NCBI GenBank assembly: GCA_964624235.1
Contig: CAZUXY010000084.1
Span: forward strand, 1 to 13,554
Origin: CAZUXY01 sp964624235
Lineage (GTDB): Bacteria; Spirochaetota; UBA4802; UBA5368
Direction of reading: 5' to 3'
Length of the DNA: 13,554 nucleotides
In this document: in pieces, positions 7,061-13,554 of the stretch
Layout: each line of letters starts with the position of its first letter
Numbering within the stretch: position 1 is the stretch's first letter
Made by a program: the position numbers and the translations under genes
Notes under the pieces: generated by a model
What the model saw: the letters and a program-made list of their open reading frames with translations, nothing else
Databases searched by the model: none
Told to the model about the DNA's origin: nothing

Positions 7061-7939
7061 ATGATTATTATGCTGAAATGTGCCGATTTACTGACGAAAA
7101 TCAACCGCATGCCCGGAGCGGCCCTGGCCGCTTTTACCGTCACAGACCTCACCGACATGCACGCCGTGCTCGACGCCGGCCTGAATAAAAACACGCCTTT
7201 CATCATGCTTACCGGCCCTTCCGAGATCGGCAATTTTGGCCTGCCCTTCGTGCTCGGCATGGCCCGCGCGGCTGCCGAGAGCTCATCGGTACCGGCATAC
7301 CTGATGCTCGACCACTGCGACGACTTCGATCTCACCGTGCGCTGTGTCGCCGGCGGGTATGCGATAGTGATGTTTGACTGCTCCAGGCTCCCCCTGGAGG
7401 AAAACGTGCGCCGGACACGCGAGATAGTCCGTATCGCCCATGCAAACGGCGTGCTGGTTGAAGGTGAGATCGGATGGGTGCCCGGCGGCGAGGGTGCTTC
7501 TGCATCCGCGGGCCACGCAGGTTATACGGACCCCGCCGAGGCAGAATACTTCTTCCGCCAGACAGGCGTCGACCTTCTGGCAATTTCCTTCGGCACCGTG
7601 CACGGATTTTACCGTGAAAAACCGCTCCTGGATTACCGCATCATCGAAGAGACGCGCCGCCGTACCGGCGCGCCCATCGCGATGCACGGAGGGAGCGGGC
7701 TGGCACCTTTAGAAATCCGCGCGGCCCTGGACGCGGGAGTAAAAAAAGTCAACTTCAGCACCGATCTGCGGGCCGCCTATACGGCCGCCGTGAGGGATTG
7801 CTGCGCCGGCGATCCCACGGCCGTTGATCACATGAAGATATTCATGAAAGCGCGTCAGGCAGTACGGAAGGTCGCCGAAGAGAAACTGGACCAGGTCAAT
7901 GCGCCCGGCATTGAAGCGCTTGCAGACGCGGGTGGATGA
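7061..7939 (+). CDS. Class II (zinc) ketose-phosphate aldolase, FbaA/GatY-like
   Basis: 292 residues, usual for class IIB aldolases. It cleaves a ketose phosphate to DHAP plus an aldehyde. Zinc and catalytic residues are visible: LDHC (Asp84 base, His85 ligand), VEGEIG (Glu134/Glu136), GTVHG (His181 ligand) and MHGGSG (His209 ligand). In the substrate loop NFSTDLR (231-237), Ser233 stands where FBP-specific enzymes of the H. pylori/Giardia type have a discriminating Asp, while Arg237 matches the Arg that contacts the C6 phosphate in those enzymes. So the substrate may not be fructose 1,6-bisphosphate. AAAGGAG (7051-7057) is only 3 nt before ATG 7061 and 12 nt before ATG 7070; either start is possible. 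It lies 40 nt after the kinase and before the isomerase, forming a catabolic module. Confidence 0.9.
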   Translation: MIIMLKCADLLTKINRMPGAALAAFTVTDLTDMHAVLDAGLNKNTPFIMLTGPSEIGNFGLPFVLGMARAAAESSSVPAYLMLDHCDDFDLTVRCVAGGYAIVMFDCSRLPLEENVRRTREIVRIAHANGVLVEGEIGWVPGGEGASASAGHAGYTDPAEAEYFFRQTGVDLLAISFGTVHGFYREKPLLDYRIIEETRRRTGAPIAMHGGSGLAPLEIRAALDAGVKKVNFSTDLRAAYTAAVRDCCAGDPTAVDHMKIFMKARQAVRKVAEEKLDQVNAPGIEALADAGG

Positions 7940-7987
7940 AATATGGCTGCACTGATGATAATTCCAGATTAACGGAGGATGGAACTG

Positions 7988-9466
7988 ATGGAAAATATTC
8001 CTGTGGTTAAACCGGGACTGGTGGCCGTGAGCCGCAACTGTTTCCCCGCGTCGCTCTCCCGAAAACGGCGCGACACCATCGCGGCCTGCTGCCGCGAGCG
8101 GGGAGTTCCCCTTACGGTGATCGACAGGGTGGTGGAGAGCGAGACCGATGCTATCGCCGCGCTTGAAGAGGTACGGGCCGCCGGTATCAACGCCCTGGTG
8201 GTGTTCCTGGGAAACTTCGGCCCCGAGGGACCTGAAACGAAGCTCGCCGCACTCTTTGACGGGCCGGTGATGTTCGCCGGGGCCGCGGAGGAATCGGGCA
8301 GCGACCTTATCGACGGCCGGGGCGATGCCTACTGCGGCATGCTCAACGCGTCATACAACCTTGGTCTCAGGAACCTGCGGGTCCATGTCCCCGAAAGCCC
8401 CGTCGGGACCGCCGGGGAGGTGTGCCGCATGATCGAAGAGTTTATTCCTGTGGCGAGGGTCATTCTGGGAGTAAGGAAACTGAAAATATTCGCCTTCGGG
8501 CCCCGTCCCCAGGATTTTTACGCCTGTAACGCGCCCATCAAACCGCTTTTCGACCTGGGCGTCGAGATCATGGAAAACAGCGAACTTGACCTCCTGGAGA
8601 TCTACCGCAACGCCGAAGGCGACGCGCGTATAAAGAACATCGCTGAAAACATGAAGACCGAACCCGGCGTCAGGCACGGTTTCCCCGAAAGCATCGAGAA
8701 AATGGCCCGGTATGAACTGGCACTTATCGACTTCATGAAAGAACATCGCGGCGCGTCCGACTACTGCGTGTTCGCCAACAAATGCTGGCCCGCCTTCGAG
8801 GGGTTCTTCGGGTTCGTACCCTGTTACGTGAATTCACGCCTTGCGGCGCGCGGGTATCCCGTGAGCTGCGAAACCGACATCTACGGCGCCCTGAGCGAGT
8901 TTATCGCGATGTGCGCCACCGGATGCGTTTCCACCCTGCTTGATATCAACAACAACCTACCCGCCGACATGTACGCCGGCCGGGGGAAAGCCGCCGAAGA
9001 TTATGATCTTTCGGACCTTTTCATGGGATTCCACTGCGGCAACACCTCATCCTCGTGCCTGATGGACCCGGAGCTTTCATATCATAAGATAATGCACCGC
9101 CTGCTCGAACCCGGTAAAGCGCCCGGCATAACCTGCGGCACCATGGAGGGCCGCCTGAAACCCGGACCGGTAACGATATTCCGGCTGCACTCGACCGCCG
9201 ACACACGGCTGCAGGCATACGCGGCACAGGGAGAGGTACTCGACATCGAAACCCGGTCTTTCGGGAGCATCGGCGTTATCGCCGTGAAAGAGATGGCGAG
9301 GTTCTATCGACACGTGCTGATCGAGAAGCGGTTCCCGCATCATACCGCCGTCGCCTTCGGCCGCGCGGGCCGCACGCTGTTCTTCGCACTGCGCATGATG
9401 GGGATACCCGATATTTCATACAACAGGCCCGCCGCGTTGCCGTATGAAACGGAGAACCCCTTCTGA
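7988..9466 (+). CDS. L-fucose/L-arabinose isomerase-like protein (aldose-ketose isomerase)
   Basis: 492 residues from the chosen start. It has the two-part fold expected of the family: an N-terminal Rossmann-like region (VKPGLVAVSRNCFP, INALVVFLGNFGPEGPET) and a C-terminal metal-site domain. Likely Mn ligands are Glu295 (SCETDIYGALSEF), Asp319 (STLLDINNN), His349 (GFHCGNTSSS) and His451 (PHHTAVAF), matching the Glu-Glu/Asp-His pattern of FucI/AraA. It should convert an aldose to the ketose used by the upstream kinase. Proteins of this loose fucose-isomerase-like group include, to my knowledge, sulfoquinovose isomerases of the sulfo-transaldolase route, as well as many uncharacterised members. 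CGGAGG (7973-7978) abuts ATG 7979, so the in-frame ATG 7988 with 9 nt spacing is chosen. Confidence 0.85.
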   Translation: MENIPVVKPGLVAVSRNCFPASLSRKRRDTIAACCRERGVPLTVIDRVVESETDAIAALEEVRAAGINALVVFLGNFGPEGPETKLAALFDGPVMFAGAAEESGSDLIDGRGDAYCGMLNASYNLGLRNLRVHVPESPVGTAGEVCRMIEEFIPVARVILGVRKLKIFAFGPRPQDFYACNAPIKPLFDLGVEIMENSELDLLEIYRNAEGDARIKNIAENMKTEPGVRHGFPESIEKMARYELALIDFMKEHRGASDYCVFANKCWPAFEGFFGFVPCYVNSRLAARGYPVSCETDIYGALSEFIAMCATGCVSTLLDINNNLPADMYAGRGKAAEDYDLSDLFMGFHCGNTSSSCLMDPELSYHKIMHRLLEPGKAPGITCGTMEGRLKPGPVTIFRLHSTADTRLQAYAAQGEVLDIETRSFGSIGVIAVKEMARFYRHVLIEKRFPHHTAVAFGRAGRTLFFALRMMGIPDISYNRPAALPYETENPF

Positions 9467-9511
9467 TGATCTGTACATTCCCGGTAAGTGTTTTCGATAA
9501 AGGAGGCGCCC

Positions 9512-11395
9512 ATGCGCATTGACGGCCAGTGGTTCAAGGACGATGAAGGACGCACCCTCATGCTGAGGGGCGTCAACCTGGGAGGCAACTGCAAGATACC
9601 CCTCCGTCCCGACGGCTCCACCTGGAAAAGGGACGGTTTCTTCGATTACCGCGACGTCTCGTTCACGGGGAGGCCTTTCCCCCTGAACGAGGCGGACGAG
9701 CATTTCAGACGTCTCAGGGAATGGGGGTTTTTCTTTGAGCGGTTCCTTGTGACCTGGGAGGCCATAGAGCATGAAGGCCCGGGCGTCTACGACGAGGAAT
9801 ATCTGGACTACGTACGTGCGGTGATCGAGAAGGCCGCCGGATACGGAATCAGCGTCTTTATCGATCCACACCAGGACGTCTGGAGCCGCTGGACCGGAGG
9901 GGACGGCGCTCCCGCCTGGAGCATGGAACTGGTCGGCATGGACATCACTAAAATGCACCAGACCGGGGCGGCTTTTGTCCATAACATCCACGGGGCCCCC
10001 TACCCCCACATGGTCTGGGACAGCAACAACTACCGGCTGGGGCCCTGCACCATGTTTACCCTGTTTTTCGGTGGTAACGTCTTCGCCCCCCGGCGGACCA
10101 TCGGCAGCGAACCGGTGCAGGATTTTTTACAAAGGCATTACATCGCTGCCGTGAAGAAGCTGGCCGAAAAACTAAAGGGACTTCCCAACGTGGTGGGATA
10201 CGGCAGCCTCAACGAACCACAGTGCGGGTATATTGAATTCGCCGACCTGGTCACTACCGGCGAGTTCCGCTTTATCGGGGAAGCGGCCCTCAGCCCGCTG
10301 GAAGCGATGGCCGCGGCCTGCGGCAGACCCTGCGAGGCATACCGTTACAAGCTGAAGATAACCGGTTCTAAAAAGCTCAACCGCGTAATCGTCAACCCCG
10401 AAGGGGTGAGTTTATGGAAAGACGGGTACGACTGCGTGTGGCGCGAACACGGTGTGTGGACCGACAGGGGAGGCGTTCCGCGCATACTGAAGCACGATTA
10501 TTTCACACACGTCAGGGGCAGGAGGGTGAGCTTCGTAAACGATTACCTGAAGCCTTTTATAACGCGCTTTGCCGCGGAGATCCGCGCCGTAAGCCCTGAC
10601 GCCTTCATCTTCATCGAAGCTATTCCCGGCAAGGACTTTCCCTCATTCGCACCCGGTGAGGTTCCCGGCCTGGTGAACGCCAGCCACTGGTATGACGTGC
10701 TGATGGTATACCGCAACAGGTTCAGTCCCTGGTTCTGCGCCGATGTCTACCGGGAAAAGCTGGTGATAGGCAGAAAACGGGTCATTCGGTCTTTCATCGA
10801 CCAGTTGCGCCATATAAAGGATTTCAGCCGCGACCGGATGGGCGGCGGCCCCACCCTCATAGGAGAATTCGGGCTCATGTACAAGCTGTACAACGGCAGG
10901 GCGTACCGCACCGGCGACTACCGCAAACACGTGCAGGCGCTCAATGCCTACTACAATGCCCTGGACGCAAACCTTATCGGAGGGACTATCTGGAACTACA
11001 CCGCCGACAACAACAATCTACACGGTGATAACTGGAACGAGGAGGATAACTCCATCTTCTCCCGCGACCAGCAGAACGATCCCCATGACATACACTCCGG
11101 AGGACGGGCAATCGATGGTTTCTGCAGGCCCTACGCCCTTCGCACCGCCGGTGAACCGCTGTACATGAATTTCGATATAAAGAAGAAACGTTTCGTCTAT
11201 CGCTATCGTCCCGATTCGGCCGTCACCGCCCCCACCGAGATATACGTACCGCGGTATCACTACCCCGACGGGGTCAGCGTCACGCTCTCAAGCGGGGAAT
11301 TTACCATTAATGATAATGAACAAACGCTGCTGGTCAGAGCTGTGGGGAAAGACCCTGTCACGGTAACCGTCACTCCCGGCGGACCGACGCATTGA
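9512..11395 (+). CDS. GH5 glycosidase resembling subfamily 12 (glucosylceramidase/sterylglucosidase-like), cytosolic
   Basis: 627 residues. An (alpha/beta)8 GH5 barrel spans about 10-530, with acid/base Glu235 in SLNEP (232-236) and nucleophile Glu452 in LIGEFG (449-454). The stretch DPHQDVWSRWTGGDGAPAW (118-136), the block TMFTLFFGGNVFAP (180-193) and the long insertion between them resemble fungal GH5_12 enzymes that cleave glucosylceramide and ergosteryl glucoside. A C-terminal beta-sandwich (about 540-627) matches the Glyco_hydro_5_C-type domain found in endoglycoceramidases. There is no signal peptide or membrane segment, so it acts in the cytosol on an imported glycoside. ATG 9512 follows AAAGGAGG (9499-9506) at 5 nt; the upstream GTG 9488 has no such site. 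It is the last gene of the operon, 45 nt after the isomerase. The exact glycone and aglycone are not known. Confidence 0.88.
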   Translation: MRIDGQWFKDDEGRTLMLRGVNLGGNCKIPLRPDGSTWKRDGFFDYRDVSFTGRPFPLNEADEHFRRLREWGFFFERFLVTWEAIEHEGPGVYDEEYLDYVRAVIEKAAGYGISVFIDPHQDVWSRWTGGDGAPAWSMELVGMDITKMHQTGAAFVHNIHGAPYPHMVWDSNNYRLGPCTMFTLFFGGNVFAPRRTIGSEPVQDFLQRHYIAAVKKLAEKLKGLPNVVGYGSLNEPQCGYIEFADLVTTGEFRFIGEAALSPLEAMAAACGRPCEAYRYKLKITGSKKLNRVIVNPEGVSLWKDGYDCVWREHGVWTDRGGVPRILKHDYFTHVRGRRVSFVNDYLKPFITRFAAEIRAVSPDAFIFIEAIPGKDFPSFAPGEVPGLVNASHWYDVLMVYRNRFSPWFCADVYREKLVIGRKRVIRSFIDQLRHIKDFSRDRMGGGPTLIGEFGLMYKLYNGRAYRTGDYRKHVQALNAYYNALDANLIGGTIWNYTADNNNLHGDNWNEEDNSIFSRDQQNDPHDIHSGGRAIDGFCRPYALRTAGEPLYMNFDIKKKRFVYRYRPDSAVTAPTEIYVPRYHYPDGVSVTLSSGEFTINDNEQTLLVRAVGKDPVTVTVTPGGPTH

Positions 11396-11485
11396 TATAC
11401 CGCGGCCGTCGCGGCATCGCGGGCTGAAGAGGATACCCTGTTGTCGAAGAACTGACCCTGCGGATGCGTGTACTGTCAGTGACCA

Positions 11486-11504
11486 CAGGGCGGACCCTCC
11501 TTTT
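11486..11504 (+). terminator. Weak intrinsic-terminator candidate after the sugar operon
   Basis: AGGG (11487-11490), loop CGGA, CCCT (11495-11498), then CCTTTT. The stem is only 4-5 bp and the T-run short. Another GC hairpin without T-run, CCGCG-GCCGT-CGCGG, lies at 11400-11414 directly after the stop codon. Operon transcription most likely ends in this stretch, but neither structure is strong. Confidence 0.2.
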
Positions 11505-11577
11505 CCGATAACCATCACCCCTGTTTTCCCTGTTTCCCTGAAAAATTTTAACACATCAGCCCCCGGTTTCGTATTAA

Positions 11578-11606
11578 TTGCATGTTGTGTACTGCGTTTG
11601 TAGATA
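11578..11606 (+). promoter_or_regulatory. Candidate promoter for the small Fn3-like protein gene
   Basis: TTGCAT (11578-11583), 17-bp spacer, TAGATA (11601-11606, part of TAGATAATG). It lies 44 nt before the start codon at 11650. This supports separate transcription of that gene from the sugar operon. Confidence 0.4.
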
Positions 11607-11649
11607 ATGCGGGCATGCCCGACACCCATTGTCGTACAGGAGCGAGCTT

Positions 11650-12210
11650 ATGGTAAAAGAAATCCGTAGTGACGAGGTGGTTGATCCCAGGGGCGGAGAA
11701 CACAATAAAAAAACCGCCCGCAGTCTGATAGGCACCCTCACCGCCGCATGGGAAGACCTGGACCCCTGCATGCGTCATGCATGGGGGGCGAAAAGCGGAC
11801 TATTTTCACTGATAGGCTATACCTGCTTCATCAGGGCCAACAAACCCCGCCTGAAAGAGGGCGTGCCCCTGATCCTGGTAGAGGCGGAAGACAACAGCCA
11901 CGTCTCTCCCTTCGGCCGTATACCCGCACCGGCCGTGCTGAACGCCGCACCGGGCGACACGCCGGGCACCCTGCGCATAGACTGTACACCCGCCCCGGAA
12001 GGATTTTCCACGGTGTTTTACGTTCAGGCAAAGGGCGAAGGCGTACGGAGGGGACCGCTTCTGCGCCGCGAATCACGCGAGGCCGAAATAATTGTTGAGG
12101 GGTTGCACCCCGGTGCATGGTATAATGTGTACGCACTCTACATCGAGGACACCGAAACCGGGGACCCGATGATTTCAGCCTCGACTGGCACCCTCGCCAT
12201 TGCGGGGTGA
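11650..12210 (+). CDS. Hypothetical protein: short AW..L.GY helical region plus Fn3-like domain
   Basis: 186 residues, function unknown. Residues about 11-75 (DPRGGEHNKKTARSLIGTLTAAWEDLDPCMRHAWG..., then LIGYTCFIRANKPRLKEGVPL) match in style a family of small bacterial proteins of the form NPRT..QQ.....W..L....R.AW......SGYN.F...N. Residues about 92-185 look like a fibronectin type III fold (IPAPAVLNA...LRIDCTPAPEGFSTVFYVQA... and GLHPGAWYNVYALYIED). There is no signal peptide. ATG 11650 is chosen because AGGAG (11638-11642) lies 7 nt upstream; the frame also offers TTG 11629. The N-terminal GxxGxxVxYxRxG segment usual in such proteins is missing here, and something like it appears in the next plus-strand gene. 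Confidence 0.7.
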   Translation: MVKEIRSDEVVDPRGGEHNKKTARSLIGTLTAAWEDLDPCMRHAWGAKSGLFSLIGYTCFIRANKPRLKEGVPLILVEAEDNSHVSPFGRIPAPAVLNAAPGDTPGTLRIDCTPAPEGFSTVFYVQAKGEGVRRGPLLRRESREAEIIVEGLHPGAWYNVYALYIEDTETGDPMISASTGTLAIAG

Positions 12211-12537
12211 AAAAGGATTACCCCCGGAGTTGTAATTCAGGGAAAGTACGTTCCTCCACACCGCAGGCATATTCCCACTACGCCAATTCTCAGTGATGAA
12301 TCCCTTTCCAGGCCCCGTGCACCTCTGACAGCGGATCAATGGCGGTTTCTTCCGCTCCGTTTGGTATATAATACCTCTCCATAGACCATAACGCGCCTTT
12401 CCTGTCATGATAACTATCCCCCATGACAGCCGTGCAATAAAATGTGTCAGATTTTTTGGCCCCTGCGCCATAGTATAGTATATATGCCGTTATGCACCGC
12501 CGGTCCTTATCGGACGGGGCGAATACCGTGTACACTC
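12211..12537. other. Gene-poor spacer with hairpin and palindrome
   Basis: More AT-rich than the genes to the left. CTGTCATG (12402-12409) and CATGACAG (12422-12429) form a perfect 8-bp inverted repeat with a 12-nt loop; no T-run follows on either strand. GGTATATAATACC (12363-12375) is a perfect 5-bp-arm palindrome containing TATAAT. A minus-strand frame of 81 codons (12290-12535, GTG start, no ribosome site) crosses the region and is not called as a gene. Confidence 0.5.
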
Positions 12538-12819
12538 ATGAAATATGATATAAAAAAGATACTCCCCTTCAGTTCCATCATTAAAAAGTCGAGCGGAAGG
12601 TTCGGCGATTATGTTTTTTACATGCGCTACGGACATATCTGCGCCATCGTGTGCATGAAGGAACGTTTGAAAGAATGCCAGGTAACATGTACCCCGGAAC
12701 GCCCGACAACAACCATGCGGCGCCGTGAGCGGGTGCTTCGCACCGGCGGACGGTCCACAAACGTCATGAACAGCTTCACCCTTTCGAACCTCACCGGTTA
12801 TTCAACTCGTCGTGATTGA
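12538..12819 (+). CDS. Small hypothetical protein, possibly a degenerate family fragment
   Basis: 93 residues from ATG 12538. The first 37 residues, containing SSGRFGDYVFYMRYGHICAI (18-37), resemble the N-terminus of small bacterial proteins of the type GKxGxxVxYxRxGKxxVR. The following part is Arg/Thr-rich and less like a normal protein, ending in TLSNLTGYSTRRD (81-93), where an (S/T)GY motif would be expected near the C-terminus in that family. No clear ribosome site precedes the start. It may be a real small gene, a decayed one, or a frameshifted copy. It and the 11650-12210 gene look like complementary pieces of the same family type. Confidence 0.4.
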   Translation: MKYDIKKILPFSSIIKKSSGRFGDYVFYMRYGHICAIVCMKERLKECQVTCTPERPTTTMRRRERVLRTGGRSTNVMNSFTLSNLTGYSTRRD

Positions 12820-12934
12820 ATACAGGCGGTACCGATCGTGTGCCGTCTGACACCTGGAGAATTTCCATCCTGATACCCCCTCTGGCATTTCTGAATCCGG
12901 CAGGTGCCGCTTACCTCTTCAGGCGCACCGGGTA

Positions 12935-12957
12935 ATCATTGGTGTACAAGCAATGAT
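12935..12957. repeat. Inverted repeat, 7-bp perfect arms
   Basis: ATCATTG (12935-12941) and CAATGAT (12951-12957) with a 9-nt centre that itself contains TGTACA. No T-run follows, so it is more like a binding site or cruciform than a terminator. No gene lies next to it. Confidence 0.4.
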
Positions 12958-13199
12958 ACTGTTCCATCTAAGAAACACACCGGAAAGTAAGACCGCATAA
13001 TCACCGCCATCAAAACCGACACAGGTTCTGATTTACCCCGCATATCCCGGGAAACTCCGTGCGGTTGCTCCGCCGTCCATGGACCCGATGCCTGGGGGGG
13101 TACATGTATCCCGGGCTTAATCAATTGACCGCGTATACGCACGCCAAAGATAGTCTTTTAAACCGGCGGCGCATCAGTATGCCGTTCACACAAAATGGA

Positions 13200-13228
13200 T
13201 TGACAATCAGTTCCTTGTTACATAGCTT
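13200..13228 (+). promoter_or_regulatory. Possible promoter upstream of the last gene
   Basis: TTGACA (13200-13205) is a perfect -35 hexamer; with 17-bp spacing the -10 would be TAGCTT (13223-13228), a poor match. The leader to ATG 13401 would be about 165 nt. Confidence 0.25.
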
Positions 13229-13400
13229 TCATTAATCACTCAATACTGAACTCTTTTGCCACCGCTCCGGCAAAGACGGTTTTCTGGCCAGGTCTGGCGC
13301 AGAGTTCATCACACCGGTTTCAAAGATGTAGAAACACTGCACAGGGAAGTAAAAAATTGAGTATTAACCTTTCAAATGAAACAGGGGCGGTACTCGGGGT

Positions 13401-13554
13401 ATGAACCGCTTGTATGTTCCCACGCGTGGCATTGCAAGCTGGCGGGAACCTCTGGCGGGCCCTGACCGTCCGTGGAAGAGAGGCTGTTCGTCCTTTGAGG
13501 CGGCAGTGTCATGGGAAACGGCGTCCAGAAGCATGTCGGGACTTCCAGGTCCCA
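13401..13554 (+). CDS. N-terminus of an uncharacterised protein (MNRLYVPTRG family), cut by window end
   Basis: 51 codons are open to the window edge, beginning MNRLYVPTRGIASWREPLA and continuing with WKRGCSSFEAAVSWE and a GLP near residue 48. The opening PTRG..W...L..P...WK.G.S....AVSWE pattern is that of a widespread bacterial family of unknown role (I believe the DUF6946 type), whose members are usually several hundred residues long. ATG 13401 is preceded by a G-rich stretch (AGGGGCGG at 13382-13389) that may serve as ribosome site at somewhat long spacing. Without the rest of the gene no function can be given. Confidence 0.65.
   Translation, partial: MNRLYVPTRGIASWREPLAGPDRPWKRGCSSFEAAVSWETASRSMSGLPGP

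Larger units (their letters stand above)
12820..13400. other. Gene-poor region
   Basis: No convincing gene or RNA seen. It holds an inverted repeat at 12935-12957 (arms ATCATTG/CAATGAT) and a repeated TATCCCGGG at 13043-13051 and 13106-13114. A consensus TTGACA at 13200-13205 may belong to the promoter of the gene at 13401. Confidence 0.5.

Noticed and set aside
4545..9466. Firm naming of the operon as a sulfoquinovose pathway
   Set aside because: No sulfoquinovosidase (GH31 type), no sulfolactaldehyde-processing enzyme and no sulfonate exporter in the window; the enzyme families involved also serve many other sugars.
12290..12535. Minus-strand 81-codon frame with fairly protein-like composition (DTFYCTAVMGDSYHDRKGALWSMERYY)
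   Set aside because: GTG start directly after an in-frame stop, no ribosome site, no promoter space before the divergent start at 12538, and no family recognised. Kept only as a possibility; a homology search would decide.
13043..13114. TATCCCGGG repeated about 60 bp apart
   Set aside because: Nine bases, two copies, no flanking similarity; compatible with chance and not enough for an attachment site or array.

Overview
The window is a GC-rich, single-copy-gene stretch of a bacterial chromosome. No tRNA, rRNA, insertion sequence, integrase or CRISPR array is visible. Two things lean towards Spirochaetota or a similar Gram-negative anaerobe: a plant/spirochaete-type ATP-phosphofructokinase, and a ROK-GPH-PfkB sugar operon beside small proteins of an AW..L.GY type. 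This placement is a guess from protein character and nothing in the window proves it.

Left part (1-1094): a cysteine-rich flavodoxin-fold flavoprotein (minus strand, cut by the window edge) is divergent from a TetR/AcrR-type repressor. The short gap between them holds a good promoter and a clear inverted-repeat operator. Next, convergent with tetR, lies an ATP-dependent 6-phosphofructokinase (1268-2560, minus). About 750 bases of regulatory or empty DNA follow it.

Centre (3199-11395, all plus): a six-gene sugar operon with short gaps. The order is ROK-family regulator, GPH-family sugar:cation symporter, PfkB-family sugar kinase (start overlaps the symporter stop by 8 nt), class II ketose-phosphate aldolase, L-fucose/L-arabinose-isomerase-like protein, and a GH5 glycosidase that resembles the GH5_12 glucosylceramidase/sterylglucosidase type. 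The simplest reading is: import of a glycoside, cytosolic hydrolysis by GH5 (no signal peptide), aldose-to-ketose isomerisation, C1 phosphorylation, and aldol cleavage to DHAP plus an aldehyde. Ordinary glucose would not need a dedicated isomerase, kinase and aldolase. A C6-modified sugar (sulfoquinovose, quinovose or another 6-deoxy sugar) is therefore a reasonable hypothesis, though the enzyme for the second aldehyde is not in the window. The upstream region has two palindromes overlapping candidate promoters, fitting control by the ROK protein.

Right part (11396-13554): two small genes of unknown function that look like different pieces of one small-protein family, separated by more AT-rich, gene-poor DNA with inverted repeats. 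The window ends with the first 51 codons of a gene whose start resembles a widespread uncharacterised family (MxxLYxPTRG...W...W..G).
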